DNA of 64,000 bases from Opisthorchis felineus (Eukaryota; Platyhelminthes; Trematoda; Opisthorchiida; Opisthorchiidae), in the NCBI GenBank assembly GCA_004794785.1, contig SJOL01006491.1, forward strand, positions 999,377-1,063,376, given 5' to 3'. The number at the start of each line of letters is the position of its first letter. Position 1 is the first letter of the stretch. The notes beneath the pieces are model-generated. The model did no database searches, was not told the origin of the DNA, and saw only the letters and a list, made by a program, of their open reading frames with translations. Positions 1-11,200 of this stretch are shown one piece after another. The position numbers were made by a program, and so were the translations under genes.

Positions 1-235
1 TTTGCACTTTGAAGGCTCAAGGCGTATGCGAAACCGCATGACAACATTATTTGGATTTTTTTGTGGAATTGGTATCCGGTTGTAGTCTAAACCAACTACT
101 GCCATAATGTGTGCGTACTCTAGGTCCTTAAGCAATCGTATGTCGGGAGTATCAGGTTCGTTCACTACTTGAATCGACTACGGCAGCGTGATAGCCTCTA
201 CGGGCAGATGGTCTGAGGCATCCCTGGGTCTTTCA

Positions 236-546
236 TCATCATCATCATCGACAGCATGACATCAGTGTTCAACACCGATGCTTCACTGCCGTACAACCAT
301 GATTTATTTGAAAGCCTTATTGTGAAGGAAAGAATAAAGGTGGACGGGGAAGGGACTTAGTGCTAGCTTACTACAATCATTCCGAGGTGCCTATGCCTCC
401 AGACACTCATTCAGGCAATCTGGATAGAAACTGACAACAAGATCGCCACTGACATCGGTTGGCAGCCATATCTTGCAGCGTCTCCAACCAGGCGCAGTGA
501 GGATCATGCGGTCCCCAACCTGGAAGGCGGGTAGCACCGACAGGGT
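236..546 (-). mobile_element. RTE-like LINE, 3' end fragment
   Basis: On the minus strand this reads the extreme C-terminus of an RTE-type [23 protein letters not shown], then a [18 protein letters not shown] ending. A 3' UTR follows, with a run of GAT triplets at its end (TCATCATCATCATC on the plus strand near 234-249). The same ending recurs at 0.9, 18.5, 22.5, 32.6, 46.3 and 49.9 kb, which establishes it as a repeat family. The copy is 5'-truncated and lies head-to-head with the next fragment. The family call rests on remembered RTE C-terminal motifs. Confidence 0.75.
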
Positions 547-1125
547 CTTTGACCACATATGTCTCAGAAGCGTTGCTGGTATCAAATGGGTCCAAGGAAT
601 CCGTGATGAGTTGACAAGAAAACGGATGTTTAGTTGTGTAGCAGGCACTTTAATTGTGAAAAACGTCCAGATCCATCAACTGCGCCGGCTCGGTCATGTG
701 TCACGCATGCCAAATCGCCGTCTACCGAGACGAGCACAGCTCTCTGTACCTAATTCAGAATGGCGCACACTGTTTGGTGGACGTATGACTTGGCATAAGA
801 GTATGAAAGAGATTATGAAGAGTTTAGGTAGTGTTGGTGCGGTCTGCCTTCCAGGATAGGGTCCCCGTTCCCACCCACCCCCCTGCGCTTTGCTGGAGAC
901 ATTATAAGAAATGGTGGCTATTCGACGTCACTGGCGTTCGTGCTGTCGGTTTCCTTCCAGACTGTCTAGTTGAGTGCTTGGAGATATAGGCGCTTCAGAC
1001 CAGCACCCTCCTTCACACATTCTTTTCTCTTCTTTTCAGTTTAAAGCTTTAAGTTTAATTAAATAGATTTTGTGATCGTGCAACAGTAAAGTATCAGTGT
1101 CAACACTGATGATGACGAAGGGAAG
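547..1125 (+). mobile_element. RTE-like LINE, C-terminal and 3' UTR fragment
   Basis: The plus strand encodes the conserved post-RT region. It starts near D-H-I-C-L-R-S, continues through LRRLGHVSRMPNRRLPRRAQ and the SEWR..GG..TW motif, and ends around VGAVCLPG at about 857. The frame is then lost, and a T-rich 3' UTR ends in GATGATGACGA near 1115. LGHV.RMP..RLPRRA is a hallmark of RTE-type elements in flatworms. Both this and the neighbouring minus-strand copy carry 3' ends, so they look like two independent insertions, not one 5'-inverted copy. Confidence 0.75.
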
Positions 1126-2139
1126 GAAAAGGGCAGCACTATTGGCGGTGAACTCATGTGACTACTGTCCGGAAACTTTTACACCTTCATGAATGCTCTT
1201 CCACTATTAAACAGGCAAAGGGAGTTAGGAACGGGTGCTTCGTTTCTCTTTAAAAGGCTGATTTAATTCTTGACTTGAATCGGAACAGTTCACGTCCCAC
1301 ATGCAGGTGATTGGGCGTCGACCGTTAAGATGGATACCTCAGGCCAGTCAAATTGCTATTTGAAATGGTCCGTCTATTGAACCGGAAGCCAGGGCTAAAA
1401 GTAGAATTGTGAGCCGTCTTCCTCCGTGATGGCTAGCAGTTTGCTTAGACCGGCGTTGTGGGTAAATTAGATAAGAGTTTGAGTATTTCCAACCGTCCTT
1501 GCATTTTCCATTCCTTGGGCTTTCCAGCCACCATCTCTCCTTGTCAGTCCTGAGACTACGGGTCGGGTTGTTTCAGCAACCTTACTGATTGGTGCTGTCG
1601 GCCCGGTGGGGTCACGCACCCCACCTCGATCAAATATATGGACCGTCACGAGGTCAAACTTGCATTAACCCCGCGGCTCTGTTTTGGGACGCGCACAGTC
1701 AGTCGCCGAATTCGTAACGCTGTGAACGTCGAACCAGTCTTCGTTCGGCTGATCGGTCTGTTTCGAGTTTGTTAGGTGTCCAGACAGCTGATTTTGATAG
1801 GTCTGTTTGACGATTGCATTTCGCAAGTAGTGGGTATCGTAGCGATGAACGGTTTCCACTGTTTCTAAAAAGACAAGCTACAATACAGGCACCAACTGGA
1901 GCATAATCTGAGTCCATACACACACAATCGCCTACAAATAGCTGCAGTGTGATGAGTCTGGGGGCTCGGATGATGACAACCTGGACCCAGGTTAGTTCGC
2001 TACTCACATCTGTGTTGTATGTTTGCGCCTGCGACAAGCAGATGGTGGTCAGTACATAACTATGAAGCGTTCATCGTTATCGATCCCGATTTTTATAGTT
2101 GTCGATTAGTTCCCTTCGGCATTCAACTCACTAGCTAGA
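1126..2139. other. No feature recognised
   Basis: I see no gene, RNA or repeat here. Open frames are short and lack recognisable motifs. Confidence 0.5.
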
Positions 2140-2500
2140 ACAGTGATACTCTTGCACTTTGCCATCCGGAGAAGTCTGGAAGTCCCCTGTAAAAGGCGTC
2201 TTTGACACCACTACAGCTGTAATTTATTGGAGCGTATGCGGAGGTAACGGAAAGATTTCGGCCTCTGGGTCGTTGGTTGTGGGTTCTGACATTTGGATGT
2301 TCACAGGAATCCAGTCAAGCAGAGTGTTCTCAGCTCTCGTACTCAAAGCAGTACCCATACCACTAAGACCATGGAGTGCTACTTCTGGATCATCGAACAC
2401 TCGAAGAGTAAAACGTGAGGGAGTCGAGCCATACTGGGTCATGTCTAAGCACCACCGTGGCCGGTTTTTGCATGCGCGCTTCGGAGGCACGGCACGTATC
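2140..2500 (-). mobile_element. RTE-like LINE, endonuclease N-terminal fragment
   Basis: The minus strand encodes FTLRVFDDPEVALHGLSGMG and then ALSTRAENTLLDWIPVN. This resembles the stretch of RTE apurinic-type endonucleases just before the SAYAPTD motif. After a frameshift, S-A-Y-A-P-I-N-Y-S and D-A-F-Y-R can be read, comparable with SAYAPTD...DDFYDAL in the copy at 47.5 kb. It is frameshifted and non-functional. Confidence 0.6.
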
Positions 2501-5500
2501 GGTTTTTACAGGAAAAAGGGCATGAGCAAAATTGGCCTGTTGACCCATTCGATAGACTGCGGACCTGATACGTTGGACTGATCCTGTTAGCAGTACGTGA
2601 ATTACTTCTATTCTTCTAAGCACAGGGGTAGAAATGAATGATGAATGTATATAGTTAGAGGTAGACGGGATTGCATTGGCTGGGGTGGTAAAGTTGAAGC
2701 TGATAAAAGAACAGGTCCATCCGCCATTCTCACGCTGCATGAGCCGATGTTACGTTCCGTTTGTCCACATCGAATGAACTATGGCCGACGTATCTCATCT
2801 CGAGTCTTTGGCCCAAAAGTTTGACGCAGACGACAGTGGAAGAAGGAGGGTTTTGTACCCCGACCCTAGTCTTTGACTCAATAGCCTGATCCTTGAGCCA
2901 GTAGTGCTAGAGTTTTCCTGCAGGGTGTTGCCCGGAGCCAATGATTTAACTACACCATAGGCCGGCCTAGCCGGAAAACGGGGAAGCAGGATCTGCTCGT
3001 ATAATTCCCAATGCTGCTGCACGCTACAGCTGCTTTTTGAGTAACATTACTGTTTATTTCCAAAAGCATTTCAATGCACTGGCAGTCACTGTCAGTTGTT
3101 GGGAGGTCGGAGTGCGTGGCTTTTAGTGCCAGCCTGCTTCCCCGAAAGTTGAGGTTCTGGTAGTCAGCAGGAAACCCCTTGCTGCCTTCACACTCGTGTT
3201 GCACTACCTCCGGATCCCCTCTTAATACTATTAGTTGTAGCCTGGCGGATCGCTGCTCTCGTGCCTTCCTTGATGAACGAAGCTCCAGTCAGTTTTGCCC
3301 GTGGGATCATTGCATATCCAAGCACCGTGTCAGAGTAGCAGCCATTCTTTGTACGGTGTGAAGCTTATGGAACATTGTGAGTTAATGGGTGCTAGTCCTC
3401 AGTAATTTTACGAACATTATCTAAAAGCTTGCCACGCTATATTGCTCATTTCCCTTTAGGTACAGCGGGACGTCTTGTAATGGTAAATCGCTCTTTGGAA
3501 AACTGAACCGCACTGTCGCTAACTCTACCATCCATGAAAGGCCCGTTGTAGTTAGAAACAATTTACCGGGGAAAAAGTGATTCCATCCTGCGTGTCGAAC
3601 GTTAATAGCACCTCTATTTTTATCGTTTATTTGCCCTTGTTTTTGGGCGTTGAAAGTATGGGATACATGATCTTGCTTACCCGGTTGGGACTATCGTAAT
3701 CGGCGCACAACAAATGTCGGTTGCAAATCAGTAAACCTTGTGCAGGGGTCTGTCTGTGCACAGTGGCGTTTTCTGATGTGTTCACAACAGGTTAGGAAAC
3801 CGTCAACAAGGCAGTCGGCTTTTAACAAAACAGTCTGAAGTTCTATATTTCCGCCTCCGTCACATGTACAGTCAGGAAGGGTCCAATTGTGTGCCAGATC
3901 TGTGCCTCTCAATATTCGAACAGTTCGAAGGGTGGTTCACCACTGTTTGTTCAAAGCTTGTGAAAATTACCGACCCTTCAACAGGGAACAAATGATAGGT
4001 CGCGGAGACGCTCAACTATACAGGGCCTTTCACTTATTGCCGTTGGCGTTTAAGATTCGATCGTATGACCTCTTGCACGCTATTTGTTCTGACCGGTATA
4101 ATGAACGCCCCGTTTGTCGAAATCACCGAGTTCGCGCGCTATCGGCAACCGAATGAACCGTGCCCAACACTGCGATTAATTCAGACTGGCTCCAAAATCG
4201 TCTTCAACTTTCTCTTATCTGGAGTCCGTTTGCGACCATTAGTACGCAATTAGCATGACCCAGGTTGTAGGATCTATTCTATTCCTTCTCTGTTCTATTC
4301 GCAACTTCACCTTCTTATGGCTTCATAGCTGTTTATGGTGCTTCATGACTTGATCGCTTCCTGTTTGGGAAGGCCCTTTAGCAGCGGAATGGATGGCAAC
4401 GCCGTTTTTCTAACGTTTTTGTGTGTTCGGCATCCCACTTTTTCTCTACTAAAGAGATATGTACGTATCTCAGTTCCTTTCCCCTAACACAGAGTAGTTG
4501 TCATTGACCACGGCATTTCCCCGAGATGATAGTGTCCGATTTGGTGGTGGTTCCGTACGTAATTTTGGCGTCGCCTGTTGCTCCGTGCGATACAGAAATG
4601 CACATCTCCAATCTGGGTTATCATCGCCAGGGTTTATGGAGCCTGTGAAATAATGGAATGAAATATACCGCCGTAATGTCCTCTGAGCTTCAGAAAGATC
4701 ACCGATCGATATGGCTGGGCCAAAATGGCGCCAGCAACTAGAGAATGCATGTGCAAGTCGTACCATGTCGTCGGTTCCCCCAGTTTTGTTGGTAAACGTG
4801 CGTTGGACTGACTGCCCAAAGTGGTGTGTGTGCTAGTGATGGCCACGAGCGGGAAGGGCCAGGTAGTTTGGCTACAGGTCCTAATGTGACCTCCAGATTG
4901 CTTCTGGTCTATTCGTATTTGGGCAGAGAAAACTGTGCAAAGCACTCGAAGCACGTGATCAGGTCAGGTCGTCAGTTCATGTGTCGTTTTCGTTATTTTT
5001 TCTGAAAACCATCTGGCCTACTTCAGCCTCACCAATCCATTGTTCCCACCGAGGAGCACTTTGGATACATTGATACACAGATAGGTTTTCTAACATACGC
5101 TCGGAGTATCGAGGTTTCTAGGTCATATAATGGTATGGAGTGCACCTGCGCATTATAAATTACTTCTCATAGGTAGACCGGTGTGATGTCCAAGCCATGG
5201 ATATGTAAGTTGGCAAAACTCTGTGCTAATGGAAATTTTTCTGACCAGAACGCTTGGGTTGATTAAAATGAATTTATCAACTACATCTACCGGTTCGTCT
5301 ACGAGTGTCATGTTTGACTGTCATCCCAATCAATTTTTCGTAGCGCTTAACGCTTTTCAACTATACCATGTCTATAGAATCCTGCACTGGAGCTTTTGAG
5401 GCTATTGGATTATTTCAATATCCACAGGGTTCGATCCACTATGAGTTATATCGTCTTTGTACATCCTGGGACAACTGTATGCACACTGTATGCACTGTAT

Positions 5501-6180
5501 GTACATTTGTAGAGTGAAAGAATGGGAAAAATTTCCTGGATTACCAGTGATTAATACATGACTTGGTGATATAGATTAGCTCATGATACAAAGTTTTTAG
5601 GGGTATTTTAAGCGCTACACGCATCAAACTGTTAGGTTTCGCCGATCAACACTTTTGGCACTGTCGAACTCCGTAGTTGGTCTTCCTAAAGTGAGGCTGC
5701 TTCCTCGGAATGGATGTTTGATCGACTAGGACCCTAGATCTCAGATTCCTATCAGACGAGCAGCAAATATGCCTCGAGCACTGATTGGACAGGGAGGATG
5801 CTTCACAGTTATCAGCTTCTGTGGTGTTATCCGAAATTCTTCTCAGGTTGGACTCAGACACCTTATCTTCACCGTAGCATGATGACAAAAAATTTGGAAA
5901 GGCCGTACTGTCAATTTACAGCGTTGATTTCCTGTAACATCGCATCTCGCTTGCGGATATACCAGCGTGTTTCAACTACATTGGGCAATAAAATTATAGG
6001 ACCACTTATGTTTCTCATTCGGCATAGTGTCTCAGATGAACAATTCAGAATTTGCAAGTGTGTCCTGAAGAAACCGGCGTTAGACCAACGAAAAGTGCAA
6101 AACATGTTCTATACATTCACAGGACATTCCTAGCGTACTGCCCCGTGGGGCGGTTTTTAATTAACTATCTCATCCATCTA
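2501..6180. other. Anonymous, AT-moderate sequence
   Basis: No domain or repeat could be recognised in 3.7 kb. Longest open frames (106 aa on the minus strand near 4.6-4.95 kb, 111 aa on the plus strand at 5798-6133) show no familiar motif and are within what chance produces in 64 kb. A single CACGTG lies near 4952. Confidence 0.45.
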
Positions 6181-6335
6181 ACCTACAAGCTCTATAAATC
6201 GGTCTGCTACATTTTACTAGAATATGCGGATGACGTTTTGACCGATGTCTTCTCATTCCCTTTTGAACGTAGCTACCAACTTGACCTTGGAGTCACAAAA
6301 TTTAGCACCTTTACACACTCAAGACGGTGTAGGAG
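6181..6335 (+). mobile_element. Possible reverse-transcriptase scrap with YADD box
   Basis: The frame contains YILLEYADDVLTDVFSFPFE at about 6209-6270. L-E-Y-A-D-D-V is the RT active-site box seen in LINEs. Nothing else of an RT domain can be followed on either side, so this is a remnant at best and could be coincidence. It lies immediately upstream of a SINE-1 copy. Confidence 0.35.
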
Positions 6336-6445
6336 TGGGGCTGTGAGTTTTTCACCTTAGTAGTTTCACGCGGTAAAACAGTAGTCAGCTATTGGTTGAG
6401 TGAGCGATGTGTGTTGCTGCGTTTTATGCTTGAAATATCCTGTCC

Positions 6446-6636
6446 GTCTGAGAGCGAGCTGGCTCGGTGGTTGGAGCGCAAATTTACTGACCGGAAGGTC
6501 CGTGGTTCGACCTCTGCATCTCGACTTCTCCTGTCTAGGCTTGGGCAACCTGGCAGTATCCCAGCCCTCGTGCTTCCTTCGGGTGGCATGGCAGATAGGC
6601 ACCGAAAAGGTGCTACAGTTGAACGATTATCTTATT
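6446..6636 (+). mobile_element. SINE-1, tRNA-related SINE copy
   Basis: The 5' half is tRNA-like, with an A box (GGCTCGGTGGTTG) followed about 40 nt later by a B box (GTGGTTCGACC). The tRNA-unrelated body (CTAGGCTTGGGCAACCTGGC, then CAGCCCTCGTGCTTCC and GGTGGCATGGC) recurs at seven other places in the window. Pol III A and B boxes are the expected internal promoter of a tRNA-derived SINE. It ends at CTACAGTTGAACGATTATC. Confidence 0.8.
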
Positions 6637-7698
6637 TTCCGTCTGCCTAGTCGTGGATGTGACGATAATAACTGTTCCGAGTATTGAACACCGATCAGTA
6701 CTACTAATCCGTTGCGAAGGAACAAAATCTTAGCTCCCTGTGATGACTTGTGTAACCATCAAATGCTCATACAACATCCAGAGAGTCTTCCGCTAGATTG
6801 GTTTGACAAGCAATCTCCTGTGTCCAGTTTGGGCGTTGGAACAAGTGTAGCTACTTGTTCCTTAAAATTTGGACAACTCTGTTAGCATATGGTCAGCCAG
6901 CATTGTCTTGAGCTTAGGCTTCTGATCCAATGACCCTGACCTATCACCCGAATCAACCTCGCTCTAGGTTGATGGAACATGAAATCGGCAAACATATAGT
7001 CTTGTCACAGTGGCAGTTAAGAACCATTATTTACTAACGTATTGTTTTCGGTGACCATGATGATGGTGGTGGTGGTGGGAGTCACTAATTTTTCCATTCT
7101 GCTAGCTCGTATGAGATTCAACTGGGAGCGCATCAGACCTTCGTAAACAGTGCTTCGGGTTAGTACGGCCACCCGACACGTCCAGAAGATTCAAGTGCTC
7201 CAACATTTCCGCGGTGCGAGAGAATAACAGGTCCAACGGACTCAAACGGGCATATTTTCAATAATATTATTAATGGGTTTCTTGACACTCACAGTCAGTG
7301 AGTGACAGGACCGTATCATCATTACTGATGGAAATAAATCCCCTTTCGGATAGCTAGGTGCGAAATCGGTTTTGGTCGAGACGTGCCTTTTGACATGCCT
7401 GTTAAGACTAGCAACACTGATTTATGTCTAATTCCCTGATGTGTACACGAAGGCACTGGGCAGTTATCATTGCCGCCCACTGTCACGCGCAGGCAGAATA
7501 ATAGGACACTTCAACGGATGAGCGCAGAGCTGACCGCCGTTCCATTGCGTGATGTCATCGATATTACGTAGGGTGCATCTGAGTTGTTATAATGACTGCC
7601 TACCGTACCACTCGTTCTTTCACTGTATTCCAGTTCATTGTTTTAGGGTTTGCATTGCATTGCTTTCAGCTTTCTCCGTTCTGTGTCACTTCTTTTAG
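6637..7698. other. Region upstream of first recognised USF exon
   Basis: No repeat or RNA gene is recognised. It ends in a pyrimidine-rich tract and TTTTAG (7693-7698), a good splice acceptor, so at least the last part is probably intron and a 5' UTR or coding exon should lie further upstream. A GGTGGTGGTGGTGG run lies near 7065-7078 and a 9-bp hairpin (GGAACAAGT ... ACTTGTTCC) at 6838-6861. No TATA box or promoter can be placed with confidence. Confidence 0.4.
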
Positions 7699-8223
7699 CC
7701 GATCCTGATATGTACACTCCGAACGGACATCCCTATCCATCTGTTGTGGAAGATGTGAATAGATTCCGCTCCTACCCAACCTATTCGCAGCCGACTTCAA
7801 CGCATGAGCTTCCGGGATCAGCAGGCCGAACATCGTTGGCGGCCTCTTCGGCCAATAATGCAACATTTTTCCAGTCGGACCTGTCCACTTCAATTTTGTT
7901 GCCCCAGTCCACCCTGCTCAACACGACGTCATTGCTTGGTGGTAGCGCATCTGTTGCAAACGCTGGCAATACCAGCAATACCAGTAGCAATACTGCTAGT
8001 GGGGTTGTAACTGGTACCACTGGTGGCAACCCTCCGAACACAGATCCTGGTATTAGCACTCACTTCCTTCCTTCACCCAGCTTATCGCGTGTAAACCCCT
8101 CATTCAACCCGAATGGCTTGTCCGTTTCCACTTCGGGACCTGGCTCCAAAGTGGTTGACGAGTGCCGCCGGAATATGGCTGGAAACCTCCTATCCACTAG
8201 TACAAATGGCCGAAACGATCAAT
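7699..8223 (+). CDS. USF: USF exon A (first recognised exon)
   Basis: The acceptor is a long pyrimidine tract ending TTCTTTTAG. The donor is CAAT|GTAGGT at 8224. The exon ends with one nucleotide of a codon (T), completed by CT of the next exon to give Ser. It encodes Ser, Thr, Asn and Gly in excess, with a GNTSNTSSNT patch at about 92-101, as expected of a disordered activation region. A competing donor 4 nt downstream (GTAG|GTCACT) breaks the frame and is rejected. Reading from an ATG at 7650 would pass through the acceptor and is less likely. Confidence 0.85.
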
Positions 8224-11200
8224 GTAGGTCACTCATATTAGTACCGTATTTAAAGTGTTTGGCCCCTTCTCTGTCTTTTCCATGATTTAGGTGTTGTTGA
8301 TGGATAGATTCCAGTTGAACTAGTGCAACACCCCCCCCCCCATTAAGAGCGGGCCTTCAGGAAGTACTCTGGTCTTGTTACTCATCGCGAATCACCTGTT
8401 TATTGTGGAGGAATATTTGCCGACACTAATTGCGCATCTACTCCGGTTCTGCCCATAATTGTGGAGTGGTGAAACGTAAAGACTTTCTTTCCGATTTCCT
8501 TGTTCATGAGAGTCGCAAGAGGACGATGTCTTGTCCTAAGTACTGAATTAGTGCAAAATGATTCGTTGAATTTGACTGGTAAGGTCAATGGAACTGCTCT
8601 AGGTTGACTGGTTTTCTGAAAGCGCCTGGTAAGAGGGACAGACGAAGGTCCAAAGGTATGCGAACGAATCCACCTGGCAATGATCCCCAATAAATAGCCT
8701 GAAAATACAGATACTGTTTTTTTTAATTTTTTCTAAACCCATTTGACGCAACATTGGAACACAAAGCACAGAGGAATCTTCACATGGGAAAACTCTTTCG
8801 ACCCGATTTATTTCACCACTGAAGCCTATATTAGAGAGAACACCTCAAACCAGTGAAAACTTGACTAAAAAATCAACTCATCACGTCGTGCTTACCGTTA
8901 CCTGTTTGAGTTACCTCAGGTTTTCAATGCTACTTATATCGTCCGAGTCGTTGTTGTCATTGGTAGACAGGACAACTGCTTCAGGGCCTGTGATGTACCT
9001 CACACTGAGGACACAAGACCCGTCAGTACGCACTGATGATTTCCCCTCAATTGGTAACGAAGAGTTTACACTCCAGTTGTGAAGTTGGGCAGACAAACCA
9101 ACCAAACTTGTACCTGACCTACCCGTATATGGTAACGCTGACAAGGTTCTTATCTTACCTGGTTTTACTGGGTTGCATCAACCCATTGCCGATCAGCGAT
9201 GAGTTACATCAGAGCTGCGGTATTATTAAAATAGCGTGACTGACTGAGGAAGTACAGGTTCAAACGTTCCGTTCTGGTGAGCTAAGTCCAATCACAGCCC
9301 TCCTCAGCTGAAAGCTGGTCACGGTTCCCAATCATCAAACAAGAGTGGAATATCTAATTATAGCATCCTTTTAGCGCCATGTGCGCAATTTTACGGTAAC
9401 AGCAAAGGAGGGATAGCTGAGTTATGTTTGTGAGGATACATCAGATAATGGTGATGGGTCCGGAAAAGTCAGTAGTAAAATTGAAACGGGTCGACTCGAC
9501 CAGAACTCTGTACCGTTGCAGCTGCAGTCGGTACCATTCAATACCTGGAATGTTTGCACCGAGAGTATTACTGTGTATCTTCGCCATCAGCGACACCGTC
9601 TTGTATTGGCTTGGGATTTTCATGCCAACGTGTAAAATGAACCTTCTCCACAGCGCTGCCTTTTCCACCCGACGCCAGACGCTCCAAAACCTGTTGTAAC
9701 CGAGGTCCTCTACGTGATTAATCACAGTATAGTAAAACCCCATCAACAAGCGACGTCTCACTTGAGTATATTTTTGAATCTCCCATGTGCTCACCGCCAC
9801 AATTCTCTCAACACTTGTGGACACCCCATTGGACTACACAACAGAAGGTAGACACTTCTAGGTCTCCCCACAAAGGAACACCGCGTTTCCACTACGCTTT
9901 TATCCCCTCTTGCTCATTCTGGCCCGCAAACGTTTTGGAGAATGACTTCAGGTCGCCAACTCGCTCGTGCAATGTTGAATTTCGACTACAGATTGTAAAG
10001 ATGGATCTTCGAGTGAACACTGATCACGCCACAAGCGGATTCACTTTGTCTTGAGCCGGCGTTGTCGTATAGCCACATCACAGCTTCTTTCCATAGACGA
10101 TCAGCAACTGAATGAAACTACTTTATCCGCGTTTGAGTGTAGGGGAGTGTGTTTAAGGCCAGAACTGACATGCGAATTTGTGTCTGTGATATTTTTTACC
10201 TCGACCTGTGTGATCGGAAGTGCACTTACTTCCAACTACACATTGCCCTCCTGAGTTTCTTACAGTTCTTTACTGTGGTACCAGCAATCGGATGTAGCTA
10301 ACCGACTCGCAGTTACTCCTCGAAGTAGAAAATGGCGATTGTGCTCATAAGAGGGAACGCCGCAACCAGCTCGGCCGGTTACCACAGACCGTAGAGAAAC
10401 GAATCGCTAATTGTTTGAGATAGAACACGTAGTTCGCCAATGCTAAATGTTCCGAACAGGTCAGTCAGCTCTATAATGTGCTCTAGGGAGAATAAAACCA
10501 CCCACCTTGGGAAAATTTGATCCCGGCGGGATACATTACATGATAGTAAATACGAAAATTGAATGGTTTTCCCGTACCCATGTCAGAAATATCGCAGTTT
10601 ACGGCATACTTCAGGAGGAAGCGGTGGAATTTGGGGTACATTCATTTCACAGATACCGTTGACTACCTCGTAAGGCTCAAATTCCACGGAATCATCTGTT
10701 GTGTGGTGAAAGGTAAGTTACCGGAAAGGTCAGCGGAAATTATTCTAGCTGATTCTGTCACCTGATTTATATATTATGGTTGTAAGTAATCTAGTTCTCT
10801 TAACGGCAGTAAACGCAATTCTTGTGTCGAAAGATGAATGAAGTTCTGGAACAAACGCCTCCATCACCTATTGAGACTATCAGGTTTTTGGAGGGACCGG
10901 ACACATTGCAACTACATTGTGGTCTTGATACCAACCATTCAGGAAGTCCTTAGGAAGAAAGCGTTTTTGTTTGATTACGTGAAACATCAGTAAATACATC
11001 TCATACCTTTTATCTAGGATGAATACGTTGATTTCCATTGAGTATTCAAACACAAGTCCACAAAACCCTTGATGAAGGGACATCCCACATTTAAGGACAC
11101 TATGGTTCTCCCTACGGATGTCCCTTGTTCAGGATCGCTTAAGTTCTATGGATTTATTCATGCAGCAGGACAAACCGGCCACTCGCTCCAGAAGGATGGG

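Noticed and set aside
5798..6133. 111-aa plus-strand frame next to the YADD scrap
   Set aside because: Cannot be aligned by eye to any RT region; not claimed as coding.
8224..8285. Continuation of the exon A frame to the stop at 8285
   Set aside because: A GTAGGT donor at 8224 joins exon B in phase and restores the USF basic region, so the extension is intronic.
9441..9824. 127-aa minus-strand open frame in USF intron 1
   Set aside because: No motif, no repeat partner elsewhere in the window; probably chance.
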